Origin: [Anoxybacillus] calidus
GTDB lineage: Bacteria > Bacillota > Bacilli > Bacillales > Anoxybacillaceae
DNA length: 64,000 bases
Assembly: GCF_013760845.1 (NCBI RefSeq)
Contig: NZ_JACDUU010000005.1
Coordinates: forward strand, 62,001-126,000
Direction of reading: 5' to 3'
This document shows positions 22,472-31,688 of the stretch, in pieces. The notes below the pieces were generated by a model. The model worked only from the letters and a program-made list of their open reading frames with translations. It was not told where the DNA came from and searched no databases. The position numbers and the translations under genes are program-made. Position 1 is the first letter of the stretch, and the number at the start of each line of letters is the position of its first letter.

Positions 22472-24550
22472 GTGAAAGCGATTAAATCAATTTTGCTTTG
22501 GGGAGCGATTTCTGCCCTAGGAGCTGTCGGATTTGCGGTGTTGGCTTTAAATCGAGGCGAGAGCGTTAATGCTATTTGGTTAATTGTTGCAGCGGTGTGT
22601 GTATATGCTGTCGCTTATCGTTTTTACAGCCGATTTATGGCTAACAAAGTATTTCAGCTAGATGACAATCGAAAAACACCGGCTGAAATTTTTAATGATG
22701 GGAAAGATTATGTTCCAACCAACAAATGGGTATTGTTTGGTCATCACTTTGCTGCAATTGCTGGCGCGGGCCCGCTTGTCGGTCCAATTTTAGCTTCGCA
22801 GATGGGGTACTTGCCGGGCACGCTTTGGATTGTCGTTGGAGTTGTGTTAGCAGGAGCTGTGCAAGATTTTATTATCTTATTTGCTTCCATGCGCCGAAAT
22901 GGAAAATCGCTCGGTGAAATGATTAAAGAGGAAATTGGTCCTGTAACAGGCTTTATTGCAATGCTTGGTATTTTAGGAATTATGATTATTTTATTGGCTG
23001 TATTAGCTCTAGTTGTTGTGAAAGCGCTTGTAGGAAGCCCGTGGGGAATGTTTACAATCGCAGCGACCATTCCAATTGCCATCTTTATGGGAATATACAT
23101 GCGCTATGTTCGTCCGGGACGTGTTGGTGAAGCCTCATTCATCGGTTTTGTCTTGCTAATTGCATCGATTATGGCCGGCCAGTACGTCGCAGAAAATGAA
23201 GCTTTGGCGAACATGTTCACATTTAAGGGAGAGACGATTGCTCTTTTAATGATTGCCTATGGGTTCGTTGCTTCAGCGCTGCCAGTATGGTTGTTGCTTG
23301 CTCCACGTGATTATTTAAGCACGTTTTTAAAAATTGGTACAATTGTTGGATTGGCGTTTGGCATTCTTATTGTTGCACCTGATTTACAAATGCCGGCCAT
23401 TACGAAATTCGTTGATGGCACTGGTCCGGTATTTGCTGGTAATTTATTCCCGTTCTTATTTATTACTATTGCCTGCGGAGCTGTTTCCGGATTCCATTCT
23501 CTTGTCTCTTCGGGAACGACGCCAAAAATGATTGAGCGTGAAAGCCATGCTCGTCCAATTGGCTATGGTGCGATGTTAGTGGAGTCGTTTGTAGCGGTAA
23601 TGGCATTAATCGCTGCCTGCGTCTTAACACCAGGAACATACTTTGCGATTAACAGTCCAACAGCGGCCATTGGGCAAGATGTTGTGCAAGCAGCACAAAC
23701 CGTTTCGTCTTGGGGGTTTACGGTCACTCCTGAGTCCTTAAGAGAATTGGCGGATCATGTCGGAGAGGAAACGATTTTGTCGCGCACAGGTGGAGCACCG
23801 ACGTTAGCGATTGGAATGGCCGTTATTTTATCGGATGTCATTGGTGGAAAAACATTAATGGCATTTTGGTATCATTTTGCGATTTTATTCGAAGCATTGT
23901 TTATTTTAACAACGATTGATGCAGGTACACGTGTCGGCCGTTTCATTATTCAAGATCTTTTAGGGCATTTCTATAAGCCGCTTGCAAAAACAGAGTCATT
24001 ACCGGCAAATATTATTGCGACAACGTTGTGTGTACTTGGTTGGGGATATTTCCTGTATCAAGGTGTTATTGACCCGCTTGGAGGAATTAACACGTTATGG
24101 CCACTCTTCGGTATCGCGAACCAAATGCTTGCAGCGATTGCTTTATTATTAGGGACAACGGTTTTATTTAAAATGGGCAAAAAAGCATACGTATGGGTGA
24201 CGCTAGTTCCAACAACTTGGATTTTGGTCGTAACGATGACAGCAGGATTCCAAAAGCTATTCCACGACAATCCAAAAATTGGGTTCTTAGCACATGCAAA
24301 TAAATTTAAAAATGAGTTAAATCAAGGAAAGATTTTACCTCCAGCAGCCAATGAAGCGCAAATGCATCAAATTATTATGAACGACTACATTGATGCGGCA
24401 CTTTGTGCAGCTTTCATGCTTGTTGTTGTAGCAATGCTTATTTCTTCAATAAACATGTGGATTAAGGTATTGAAAAACAACAATGTACAATTAAAAGAAG
24501 CACCGTATATTCCACGCGATGAAGGAAATGGAGTGCAGCATTATGCGTAA
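22472..24550 (+). CDS. cstA: CstA-family pyruvate/peptide transporter
   Basis: From the GTG at 22472 (AAAGGGGGAAC upstream) the protein has about 692 residues. An in-frame TTG at 22439 would add 11. It is a CstA/BtsT-family carrier with some 16 to 18 predicted helices. Family blocks include FGHHFAAIAGAGPLVGPILA, QDFIILFASMRRNGKSLGEM, FLFITIACGAVSGFHSLVSSGTTPKMI and TTIDAGTRVGRFIIQDLLG. E. coli homologues take up pyruvate or peptides during starvation. The downstream small gene is the usual YbdD/YjiX partner. Regularly spaced repeats precede the promoter. Confidence 0.93.
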   Translation: MKAIKSILLWGAISALGAVGFAVLALNRGESVNAIWLIVAAVCVYAVAYRFYSRFMANKVFQLDDNRKTPAEIFNDGKDYVPTNKWVLFGHHFAAIAGAGPLVGPILASQMGYLPGTLWIVVGVVLAGAVQDFIILFASMRRNGKSLGEMIKEEIGPVTGFIAMLGILGIMIILLAVLALVVVKALVGSPWGMFTIAATIPIAIFMGIYMRYVRPGRVGEASFIGFVLLIASIMAGQYVAENEALANMFTFKGETIALLMIAYGFVASALPVWLLLAPRDYLSTFLKIGTIVGLAFGILIVAPDLQMPAITKFVDGTGPVFAGNLFPFLFITIACGAVSGFHSLVSSGTTPKMIERESHARPIGYGAMLVESFVAVMALIAACVLTPGTYFAINSPTAAIGQDVVQAAQTVSSWGFTVTPESLRELADHVGEETILSRTGGAPTLAIGMAVILSDVIGGKTLMAFWYHFAILFEALFILTTIDAGTRVGRFIIQDLLGHFYKPLAKTESLPANIIATTLCVLGWGYFLYQGVIDPLGGINTLWPLFGIANQMLAAIALLLGTTVLFKMGKKAYVWVTLVPTTWILVVTMTAGFQKLFHDNPKIGFLAHANKFKNELNQGKILPPAANEAQMHQIIMNDYIDAALCAAFMLVVVAMLISSINMWIKVLKNNNVQLKEAPYIPRDEGNGVQHYA

Positions 24551-24746
24551 TCTCTTATCAGCGATTAAAAAGCACCGCAAACAATTTGTTGATTTGCTTG
24601 TCGGTGTGCCCAATTATGAAAAATATGTAGAGCATATGAAAACTCATCATCCAGGAGAGCCAATCAAGTCACGGAAACAATTTTTCTGTGAAGCGCAAGA
24701 GGCGAGATATAACGGAAAAGGCGGGAAAGTGTCCCGTTGTTGTTAA
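24543..24746 (+). CDS. YbdD/YjiX-family small protein (CstA partner)
   Basis: The ATG at 24543 lies inside the last codons of cstA (overlap of 8 bp) and gives 67 residues: YEKYVEHMKTHHPGEP, then SRKQFFCEAQEARYNGKGG, then SRCC at the end. This is the DUF466 family, nearly always encoded directly after cstA-type transporters and needed for uptake by them. It has no membrane segment and is presumably a cytoplasmic accessory subunit. A strong terminator follows. Confidence 0.9.
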   Translation: MRNLLSAIKKHRKQFVDLLVGVPNYEKYVEHMKTHHPGEPIKSRKQFFCEAQEARYNGKGGKVSRCC

Positions 24747-24753
24747 ATGAATG

Positions 24754-24790
24754 AAAAAGGGGGACATCTAAAATCCCCCTTTTTCTCTTT
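24754..24790 (+). terminator. Terminator of the cstA operon
   Basis: AAAAAGGGGG (24754-24763) pairs with CCCCCTTTTT (24775-24784), followed by CTCTTT. Confidence 0.88.
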
Positions 24791-24800
24791 ATATCAATGA

Positions 24801-24926
24801 TCAATGTGGCCGCGATTTTTGAGCTTTTTTGTTATTATTTGCACTCATTTCGTTAGCGATTTCTTGATCGGTAATGGCTTTGGCACTTTGCAATCCAGCT
24901 TTTGTTTTTTTGTTACGCTTTGTCAT
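24801..24926 (-). CDS. Small basic protein of unknown function
   Basis: A 41-residue frame begins MTKRNKKTKAGLQSAKAITD after an excellent AGGAGGTTTGCAAC ribosome site. It is rich in Lys, Asn and Ala, is hydrophilic, and ends KKAQKSRPH. Composition resembles the minor small spore or DNA-associated proteins of Bacillus, but I cannot name a family. It is convergent with the cstA operon, whose terminator it may share. Confidence 0.6.
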   Translation of the reverse strand: MTKRNKKTKAGLQSAKAITDQEIANEMSANNNKKAQKSRPH

Positions 24927-25016
24927 GTTGCAAACCTCCTGTTATTATAATGGTTTCGTGATTAATATGTACATTTTATATGAAATTAATTAAGCAAAAC
25001 ATAAGGGGGATAAACG

Positions 25017-25940
25017 ATGAAGGTATTAGTAGTTGGGGCCGGTGCTGTCGGCGGTTATTTCGGAGGACGGTTACTTGAAAAAGGTGTTGACGTAACATTT
25101 CTTGTCCGTGAAAGACGGAGGAAGCACCTACAAGAACGAGGATTGGTCATTAAAAGCATTCATGGAGATGTGGTTTTATTCCCAAAGACATTACAGACAG
25201 GTGAAAAAGCGGACGATTTTGATGTTGTCATCTTTTCGAATAAGGCATATCATTTGTCGGAAGCGATTCGCGATGTAAAGCCATATGTCGGCGAGAAGAC
25301 ACTTATTTTACCATTGTTAAACGGGATGGCTCATATGGATGTACTTTGGACAGAATTTGGAAGAGACAACGTATTAGGCGGCTTATGTTTTATCGAAACA
25401 ACGTTAGACGAACAAGGAACCATTATTCAAACAAGTGCATCTCATGACGTGAAATTTGGTGAATGGTCGGGAGAAATAACGGGACGGATAAAAGAGCTCG
25501 AACAATTGTTTTCTAATTGTAATGCGTGCTTTCGTTTAAGTGAACACATTGTAACAGATATGTGGCATAAATATTTATTTATTGCGACAATGTCCGGAGT
25601 AACGACATTATTCCGCACTCCTATTGGCCCGATTCGTAGCGGGGAGTATGGTCAAGAAATTCTTTTATCGCTGTTAAAAGAAATCGCTAGTATTATGCGG
25701 GCGCACGGGGCACCGATTGACGAACAAATTGAAGCGAAGCAACTGGCGCAAATGAATGAAATGATGCCGGAAATGAAATCTTCGATGCAGCGAGATATGG
25801 AAAAAGGATATATGGTAGAAGCGGATCACTTACAAGGGTATTTATTGAAACTGGCGAAGCAATATCAGATTGATACACCGCTGTTAAAAGTGATTTATCA
25901 TCATTTAAAAATTTATGAGCAAAATCAAATTCACTATTAA
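25017..25940 (+). CDS. panE: 2-dehydropantoate 2-reductase family protein
   Basis: The protein has 307 residues. An N-terminal Rossmann domain carries VVGAGAVGGYFGGRLLEKGVDV (nucleotide loop GAGAVGG), then VVIFSNKAYHLSEAI with the family lysine (SNKAY) and LLNGMAHMDVL. The C-terminal helical domain includes DMWHKYLFIATMSGVTTLFRTPIG and MQRDMEKGYMVEADHLQGYL. It would reduce ketopantoate with NADPH, or a related 2-oxo acid, since Bacillaceae often carry two paralogues. AAGGGGGATAAACG precedes the ATG. It is monocistronic. Confidence 0.88.
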   Translation: MKVLVVGAGAVGGYFGGRLLEKGVDVTFLVRERRRKHLQERGLVIKSIHGDVVLFPKTLQTGEKADDFDVVIFSNKAYHLSEAIRDVKPYVGEKTLILPLLNGMAHMDVLWTEFGRDNVLGGLCFIETTLDEQGTIIQTSASHDVKFGEWSGEITGRIKELEQLFSNCNACFRLSEHIVTDMWHKYLFIATMSGVTTLFRTPIGPIRSGEYGQEILLSLLKEIASIMRAHGAPIDEQIEAKQLAQMNEMMPEMKSSMQRDMEKGYMVEADHLQGYLLKLAKQYQIDTPLLKVIYHHLKIYEQNQIHY

Positions 25941-26052
25941 ATGTATTTTTGGATTTTCTATAAAAAGTAAACAATCATTTTTGGACATGAGATGTTGAAA
26001 GTAGATTGAATCGGCGTTTCTGCTAAGCTGGCATGTCCGAAATCATGGAAAT

Positions 26053-26106
26053 GTCCACCCTTTGAAGTATGGTTTAGTGACTATAACAGAGGTGGACTTT
26101 TTTATA
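26053..26106 (+). terminator. Possible long-loop terminator after the panE-like gene
   Basis: GTCCACC (26053-26059) pairs with GGTGGAC (26091-26097), followed by TTTTTTAT. The loop is about 31 bases. The remaining intergenic bases (25941-26052 and 26107-26254) show no other gene. The AT-rich part before 26250 is the promoter area of the next gene. Confidence 0.5.
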
Positions 26107-26269
26107 TCCTTATATGTTGCGCAATATATTGATTTATGAGATGGATATTTTTTCTTTAAACAAAACAAATGGTATATTAACATGGTATTATAGTTTTAAA
26201 TTATGATGCGTTGTTTTGAAAGCGGTTTAATATGTAATTGCAAGTGCATGAGAAGAGGAGGATACAGCC

Positions 26270-27934
26270 TTGAATAAAGCATGGTGGAAAGAAGCGGTTG
26301 CTTATCAAATTTATCCGAGGAGTTTTATGGATTCCAACGGTGATGGAATTGGCGATTTGCGTGGAATTATGCAAAAGCTTGATTATTTAAAAGACCTTGG
26401 AATCGATGTCATATGGATTTGCCCGATTTATAAATCGCCAAATGCCGATAATGGCTATGATATTAGCGATTATCAAGCGATTATGGAAGAGTTTGGAACA
26501 ATGCAAGACTTTGATTTGCTGCTTGAAGAAATTCATAAACGCGGCATGAAAGTCATTCTTGACCTTGTAATTAACCATACAAGCGATGAACATCCATGGT
26601 TCATTGAATCGCGTTCATCGAAAGATAATCCAAAACGCGATTGGTATATTTGGCGTGACGGCAAAAACGGCAAGGAGCCGAATAACTGGGAAAGCATTTT
26701 TGACGGCTCAGCTTGGGAATATGATGAAAAAACTGGCCAATATTATTTGCATGTCTTCGCGACAAAACAACCCGATTTAAACTGGGAAAATGAAGAAGTG
26801 CGCCGTGCCTTGTATGACATGATTCATTGGTGGTTAGATAAAGGAATCGATGGGTTCCGCGTCGATGCCATTTCACATATTAAGAAAAAACCAGGACTAC
26901 CAGATTTACCAAATCCGAAAGGGCTCGATTATGTTCCCTCTTTTGATGGACATATGAACCAAGAAGGGATTATGGATTATTTAAAAGAGCTTAAAATGCA
27001 AACGTTTGCGCATTATGATATTATGACAGTCGGTGAAGCGAACGGGGTGAAAATCGAACAAGCAGAAGAATGGGTCGGCGAAAAAGACGGCATTTTTAAT
27101 ATGATTTTCCAATTTGAGCATTTAGGGCTTTGGGAGAAAGGAACAGGTGGCGGAGTCGATGTTCGCCAGCTAAAGCGAACGCTCACAAAATGGCAAAAAG
27201 GATTAGAAAACCTCGGCTGGAATGCTCTATTCCTTGAAAACCACGACCAGCCTCGCTCTGTTTCGACGTGGGGAAATGACAAAGAATATCTTGTGGAAAG
27301 TGCGAAGGTGCTTGGTGCTATGTATTTTCTTATGCAAGGAACCCCGTTTATTTATCAAGGACAAGAGATTGGCATGACAAATGTCCGTTTTGAGAGCATT
27401 GATGAATATGATGATGTAGCCATGAAAAATTTTTACCGCATTGAAACAGAAAAAGGTCGCTCTCATGAAGAGATCATGGAAGTTATTTGGAGAAAAGGGC
27501 GTGACAATTCACGCACACCGATGCAATGGTCTGCGGAAACAAATGCTGGCTTCACGACTGGGACACCGTGGATGGGCGTCAATGAAAACTATAAGGAAAT
27601 TAATGTAGAAAAACAATTAAAAGATCCTAACTCTGTTCTGAACTTCTATAAAAAAATGATTCGCCTTCGTAAGGAAAATGAAGTTCTTATTTACGGAACA
27701 TATGATTTAATTTTAGAAAAAGATAAAGCGATTTACGCATACACAAGAACACTTGGAAACGAAAAAGCAGTGATTATTGTCAATATGACGGATAAACCGG
27801 CTCTTTATCGCTATGAAGGCATTAAATTGTCTTCTGAACATTTAGTTCTGCAAAACTATGATGTAAAGCCGCACAAAAATGCGACGCGCTTTAAGCTGAA
27901 GCCATACGAGGCGCGGGTGTATTTGTTGAAATAG
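26270..27934 (+). CDS. malL: GH13 alpha-glucosidase / oligo-1,6-glucosidase
   Basis: The 554-residue protein starts at TTG after AGGAGG and is a cytoplasmic alpha-amylase-superfamily enzyme (subfamily 31). Conserved regions are DLVINHTSDEHPWF (region I), GFRVDAISHI with the nucleophile aspartate (II), TVGEANG with the acid/base glutamate (III) and FLENHDQPR with the third aspartate (IV). A calcium-type loop DSNGDGIGD is near the N-terminus. It hydrolyses terminal alpha-1,4 or alpha-1,6 glucose from isomaltose, maltose or sucrose-type sugars. The exact linkage preference is not decided here. It carries no PTS or transporter neighbours. Confidence 0.9.
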   Translation: MNKAWWKEAVAYQIYPRSFMDSNGDGIGDLRGIMQKLDYLKDLGIDVIWICPIYKSPNADNGYDISDYQAIMEEFGTMQDFDLLLEEIHKRGMKVILDLVINHTSDEHPWFIESRSSKDNPKRDWYIWRDGKNGKEPNNWESIFDGSAWEYDEKTGQYYLHVFATKQPDLNWENEEVRRALYDMIHWWLDKGIDGFRVDAISHIKKKPGLPDLPNPKGLDYVPSFDGHMNQEGIMDYLKELKMQTFAHYDIMTVGEANGVKIEQAEEWVGEKDGIFNMIFQFEHLGLWEKGTGGGVDVRQLKRTLTKWQKGLENLGWNALFLENHDQPRSVSTWGNDKEYLVESAKVLGAMYFLMQGTPFIYQGQEIGMTNVRFESIDEYDDVAMKNFYRIETEKGRSHEEIMEVIWRKGRDNSRTPMQWSAETNAGFTTGTPWMGVNENYKEINVEKQLKDPNSVLNFYKKMIRLRKENEVLIYGTYDLILEKDKAIYAYTRTLGNEKAVIIVNMTDKPALYRYEGIKLSSEHLVLQNYDVKPHKNATRFKLKPYEARVYLLK

Positions 27935-27936
27935 AA

Positions 27937-28058
27937 GGGGCTGCCCCGTCAGTGTCTGACCTCATGTGTATTTCACAATATAGAGTGCATTGATCCAATG
28001 ATATGTCCTGTATATTGTGCTGTGGGGTCTGACACTTTACTTGAGGGGCAGCCTCTTT
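27937..28058 (+). repeat. Repeat family A, full copy (A3)
   Basis: The left end GGGGCTGCCCC and CAGTGTCTGACCTCA mirror the right end GGGGTCTGACACTTTACTTG and GGGGCAGCCTCTTT. An inner ACAATATA / TATATTGT pair adds a third nested stem. It lies between the convergent malL and MFS genes and probably terminates both. Confidence 0.85.
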
Positions 28059-28062
28059 CATT

Positions 28063-29301
28063 TCAATTGGTAGCTATTTTATATCCTTCAGTCATTTCTT
28101 TCAGTTTTGGCACTGGAGATAGAAGAAGTATGATGGCAGATAATATGAATCCAAAACCAAAGATGAGTAACGTTAGCTTTATGCTTATCCAACTTCCTAA
28201 TATGCCGCCGGCAAATGCTCCAATCGGCATAAATCCCCTTGATATAAACCGGTTGCTTGCGTTTACTCTGCCTAATAAATGATTGGGAGTGATAGTTTGT
28301 CTAAGGCTGACTTGAGTAATGAAGTAAACCGTGCTGCCGATACTAGACAGTAATTGTCCGAAACAAAGCAAGATCAATTTGGTGTATGGGTTTACTTGAG
28401 CAGGGATGAGAGGGACGATGATGGAACCGAACAAAATAAAAATACAAGAAACTATTAACGTTTTCCCAATTCCTAACGATTGAATGAACTTATTTGTAAT
28501 AAATGAGCCAAGCAATGCCCCAACGCTTCCCAAGCCTAAAATTAAGCCGAGAGAAAATGAGGAAATTCCTAAGAAGTTGACTACATACAAGATGTACACA
28601 GCTCCAAACGCACTGCCGCAAAAATTCAAAATGGCGGTGCTAAAGGTAATCGATTTGAAAATTGGTTCTTTTAAAATGATCGCTAAGCCTTCTTTTATGG
28701 CTTTAAAGATGTTTTTATTGTTAGTCGGATGAATTTGTTCATCACTGTTAACAAAATGAATGAGAATAGTAGAAATTAAAAAACTAATAGCGTCTATGAT
28801 GATAGCAAAAGGAGCAGTTAATATAGCGATAAGTCCACCAGCAAGGGAAGGACCGGCAATACTTGAGATAGAACGGCTTGCCTCTAGTTTGCTATTAGCT
28901 GCAGCAAGATGATTGGTTGGAATAACGGACGGTATGTACGATAAATAAGCCAGTTCAAAAATCATACTTGCTGTAGCTGTTAAAAAAATAACAACGTACA
29001 AATGATAAATGCTTAATATATCAAAAAAATACAGAAGTGGGATTGTTAACAGGAGAGCGGCAGATATCACGTTTGCATACAGTAAAAACGGCTTTCTTTT
29101 GGTGCGGTCAATCCATACGCCGACAAATAAGCTAAATAAGAAGAATGGTAATGAATGAAGCGCTTGAAGAATTCCCATTTGAAAGGAGGTTGCATTCAAA
29201 ATGGTGACCGCCGTAAGTGGGATCGCGATCATAGAAATTTGTGAACCGAACAAGGAATTTGTTTGCCCGTACCATAGTAATTGAAAGTTTTTGTTTTTCA
29301 C
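28063..29301 (-). CDS. Major facilitator superfamily efflux protein
   Basis: From the GTG at 29301 (AGTAGGTG 6 bases upstream) the protein has 412 residues and 12 predicted helices. The opening VKNKNFQLLWYGQTNSLFGSQISMIAIPL and the motif-A loop VGVWIDRTKRKPFLLY are typical of MFS_3 (MefA-like) macrolide-type exporters. PSLAGGLIAILTAPFAIIIDAISFL follows. A drug or metabolite efflux role is likely, with unknown substrate. The stop codon lies directly against repeat copy A3. The gene is monocistronic. Confidence 0.85.
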   Translation of the reverse strand: MKNKNFQLLWYGQTNSLFGSQISMIAIPLTAVTILNATSFQMGILQALHSLPFFLFSLFVGVWIDRTKRKPFLLYANVISAALLLTIPLLYFFDILSIYHLYVVIFLTATASMIFELAYLSYIPSVIPTNHLAAANSKLEASRSISSIAGPSLAGGLIAILTAPFAIIIDAISFLISTILIHFVNSDEQIHPTNNKNIFKAIKEGLAIILKEPIFKSITFSTAILNFCGSAFGAVYILYVVNFLGISSFSLGLILGLGSVGALLGSFITNKFIQSLGIGKTLIVSCIFILFGSIIVPLIPAQVNPYTKLILLCFGQLLSSIGSTVYFITQVSLRQTITPNHLLGRVNASNRFISRGFMPIGAFAGGILGSWISIKLTLLIFGFGFILSAIILLLSPVPKLKEMTEGYKIATN

Positions 29302-29516
29302 CGTATTCACCTACTCAAAATGGATTAAAATTTGATATATTTATATTTTACCATAAATTAGAAAAACAATTATGTTTCTACTTCATTGAATTCGGCATAG
29401 TCTAAGTTTACATCGCTGTAAATGCTCGACATTCTTGAGCGCAATGTTGAGATAGGAATTTTATGATGTTTGGTGAATATGTTTAGAGGGGAATTTAAAT
29501 GAAGGAGGCTGTGATC

Positions 29517-30041
29517 ATGGATGTTCGTTACCCTATTGGTAAACTTGAAATACCACAATCTTTCAATGAACAAGATGTGAGAAACTGGATTGAGGAAATT
29601 AAAGCATTGCCAAAGAGATTGCGTGAAGCTGTGAGTGGTCTTGATGGGGAACAATTAAACACTTCTTACCGTGAATGCGGATGGACGGTTGCTCAAGTTG
29701 TTCATCATCTGGCAGATGCCCATATGAACGCGTTTATTCGCACGAAGCTTATTATCACAGAAGATCTTCCTACTGTGAAACCTTTTGAAGAGAACGACTG
29801 GGCGGAAACAGCTGAGGCTCGTTCTTTTCCCATTGAAGCGTCTCTTAAATTATTAGAAGGGCTTCATGAGCGTTGGGGAGCTTTGCTTGAATCGTTAGAG
29901 CCGGAACAGTTTCAGCGCAAGCTTTATCATCCGGCACTAAAAACGACGATGGATTTGTACAAATGCGTGGCGATGTACGCTTGGCACGGCAAGCATCATG
30001 TGGCGCATATTAAAAATTTGCGAGCACAGAAAGGGTGGTAA
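29517..30041 (+). CDS. DinB-fold metal enzyme, YfiT/bacillithiol-transferase-like
   Basis: From the ATG at 29517 (AAGGAGG upstream) the protein has 174 residues. It has the DinB/YfiT four-helix fold with [18 protein letters not shown] and [21 protein letters not shown]; the histidines of these blocks form the Ni/Zn site. An opening [12 protein letters not shown] is typical of B. subtilis YfiT. The family includes bacillithiol S-transferases that detoxify electrophiles, so that is the likeliest role. It is monocistronic and convergent with the methyltransferase, with a shared hairpin. Confidence 0.85.
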   Translation: MDVRYPIGKLEIPQSFNEQDVRNWIEEIKALPKRLREAVSGLDGEQLNTSYRECGWTVAQVVHHLADAHMNAFIRTKLIITEDLPTVKPFEENDWAETAEARSFPIEASLKLLEGLHERWGALLESLEPEQFQRKLYHPALKTTMDLYKCVAMYAWHGKHHVAHIKNLRAQKGW

Positions 30042-30043
30042 AC

Positions 30044-30076
30044 AAAAAACGGACATCAATTTCGATGTCCGTTATC
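30044..30076. terminator. Bidirectional terminator
   Basis: ACGGACATC (30049-30057) pairs with GATGTCCGT (30064-30072) between the convergent genes ending at 30041 and 30072, with A-rich and T-rich flanks. Confidence 0.75.
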
Positions 30077-31256
30077 TCCGTGAATGCACTTCATATATCG
30101 CAAATTTTAAGTAGTCCCCTTCATCGGCAGCAAGCAGTTTTGGATGATCATAGCCAGCACTGCTCCAATGAATTTGCCGTAAGATTTTTTTTGCATCAAA
30201 TGCTGCATCTTCAATCATTGCTTGGAACATATCGGCATGGACGTGATACGAACAGCTTGCCGTTACAAAAAAGCCGCCATCTTTTACAAGCTTTAAGCCG
30301 TTTAAATTAATGTCTTTATATCCTCCAAGCGCTTTTGGCACCGCATGTGCCGATTTCGCAAATGCTGGCGGGTCAATGATGACAACGTCCCATTTTTTCC
30401 CTTCTTGTACCGCTTCACGCAAGTAATCGAACGCATTAGCGACGACGAAATCAACGTTTGTAAATCCGTTTAATGCCGCATTGCGTTTCGCTGTCTCGAT
30501 GGCGTGTTCAGAAATATCGACAGCGGTAACATGCTTAGCACCGTATAGGCAAGCATTTAACATAAAGGAGCCCGTATGTGTAAAGCAGTCAAGTACGGTT
30601 GTGTTTTTGTCAATAAGCGGTTTGATAGCAGCGCGGTTTTGGCGTTGATCAAAGAAAAAGCCTGTTTTTTGCCCGTTTTCAATATCAACAATATATTTAA
30701 CGCCATTTTCTTCAATAAGTACCTCTGTTTCAGACTCACCGTACCAAAATCCTTTTTCTTGCTCCAATCCTTCTAGTTCGCGAACATATACGTCATTTCG
30801 CAAGTAAATCGCTTTCGGATTAAATACCTCAAGCAATCCTTTTAAAATCCAATCTTTCCGTTTTTCCATGCCAAGGGAGAGAATTTGTACAACTAAGACG
30901 TCTTCGTATTTATCCACAATCAATCCTGGCAAAAAGTCCGCTTCTCCATAAATCGCACGACATGAACGAACGCCTGGAATCATTCGCTCGCGGTAAGCCC
31001 AAGCTTTGCGGATTCGTTCAATAAAAAACTGCTCGTTTAATTCGTCTTCTGGATTTTGCGTAAGGACGCGCACAATCATTTGCGACTTTGGATTGATGTA
31101 GCCTTTCGCTAAAAAATAGTTTTGATGGTTATATACATCAACGAAGTCTCCCGGTTCAAAATCTCCTTCAATATAATCAACTTCACTTTGGAATACCCAA
31201 GGATGGCCTTGTTCGAGCCGTTTTTTTCGTTTTCGTTTCAAAAAAACTTTCGCCAC
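30072..31256 (-). CDS. rlmI: SAM-dependent rRNA cytosine methyltransferase (RlmI-like)
   Basis: From the GTG at 31256 (GGAG 8 bases upstream) the protein has 394 residues. An ATG at 31277 would add 7. The N-terminal PUA domain spans about 1-75 (KRLEQGHPWVFQSEVDYIEG, GDFVDVYNHQ). The central GQKTGFFFDQRQNR precedes the Rossmann methyltransferase with LDCFTHTGSFMLNACLYGA, VDIS and VVIIDPPAFAKS. The NPPF-like motif and C-terminal TASCSYHV supply the catalytic cysteine. It is expected to make 5-methylcytosine in 23S rRNA. It is monocistronic. Confidence 0.88.
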   Translation of the reverse strand: MAKVFLKRKRKKRLEQGHPWVFQSEVDYIEGDFEPGDFVDVYNHQNYFLAKGYINPKSQMIVRVLTQNPEDELNEQFFIERIRKAWAYRERMIPGVRSCRAIYGEADFLPGLIVDKYEDVLVVQILSLGMEKRKDWILKGLLEVFNPKAIYLRNDVYVRELEGLEQEKGFWYGESETEVLIEENGVKYIVDIENGQKTGFFFDQRQNRAAIKPLIDKNTTVLDCFTHTGSFMLNACLYGAKHVTAVDISEHAIETAKRNAALNGFTNVDFVVANAFDYLREAVQEGKKWDVVIIDPPAFAKSAHAVPKALGGYKDINLNGLKLVKDGGFFVTASCSYHVHADMFQAMIEDAAFDAKKILRQIHWSSAGYDHPKLLAADEGDYLKFAIYEVHSRR

Positions 31257-31377
31257 GTTCTCAACTCCATTAATCATAGTTTGCCTTATCTATGATACAA
31301 AATGAAAGGGAAACAAGCAATGTTTGGCCATATTTGTTGTTAGGTGATAAGTATAAAAAGAAATTGTATAAAAATTC

Positions 31378-31407
31378 TTGACAACGATTTGAAAGCGTAG
31401 TTATGAT
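31378..31407 (+). promoter_or_regulatory. Promoter of the TPP riboswitch-thiamine operon
   Basis: TTGACA (31378-31383) and TATGAT (31402-31407), 18 bp apart, lie about 35 bp before the riboswitch. Confidence 0.65.
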
Positions 31408-31443
31408 AAACTCAAATAAATAAAAGTGAATAAATGACGAATT

Positions 31444-31540
31444 CCACTAGGGGGGCCTTTAGATAGGCTGAGATCAAAGTGTGCCTTTGAGACCCTTAGA
31501 ACCTGATCTGGATCATACCAGCGTAGGGAAGTGGAAGTGG
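31444..31540 (+). ncRNA. TPP riboswitch (THI box)
   Basis: The sequence CACTAGGGGGGCC, then GGCTGAGATCA, then GACCCTTAGAACCTGATCTG, then GATCATACCAGCGTAGGGAA contains every conserved TPP element, including CTGAGA and ACCTGA.TGG. It controls the thiamine operon that follows through the terminator at 31574. Confidence 0.96.
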
Positions 31541-31573
31541 CGGAGTTGTACATTTATACTACCAGGTATTTCC

Positions 31574-31613
31574 AACCACTTTCTTTACGCTTGTAAAGAA
31601 AGTGGTTTTTTGT
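31574..31613 (+). terminator. Expression-platform terminator of the TPP riboswitch
   Basis: AACCACTTTCTTTAC (31574-31588) and GTAAAGAAAGTGGTT (31593-31607) form a perfect 15-bp stem with a T-run. TPP binding should favour it. Confidence 0.9.
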
Positions 31614-31688
31614 TTGGGTAAAACACAGAAATCAGGGCCCTGTTCTGTGTTTTCCATAAAGCGATTTTTAATCTTTGGAGGGAACGCT

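Noticed and set aside
22744-23100. 118-codon minus-strand frame within cstA
   Set aside because: Antisense to conserved CstA blocks, no start signals, composition of a mirrored transporter.
29370-29654. 94-codon minus-strand frame before the YfiT-like gene
   Set aside because: Overlaps the start of a conserved gene on the other strand and has no ribosome site.
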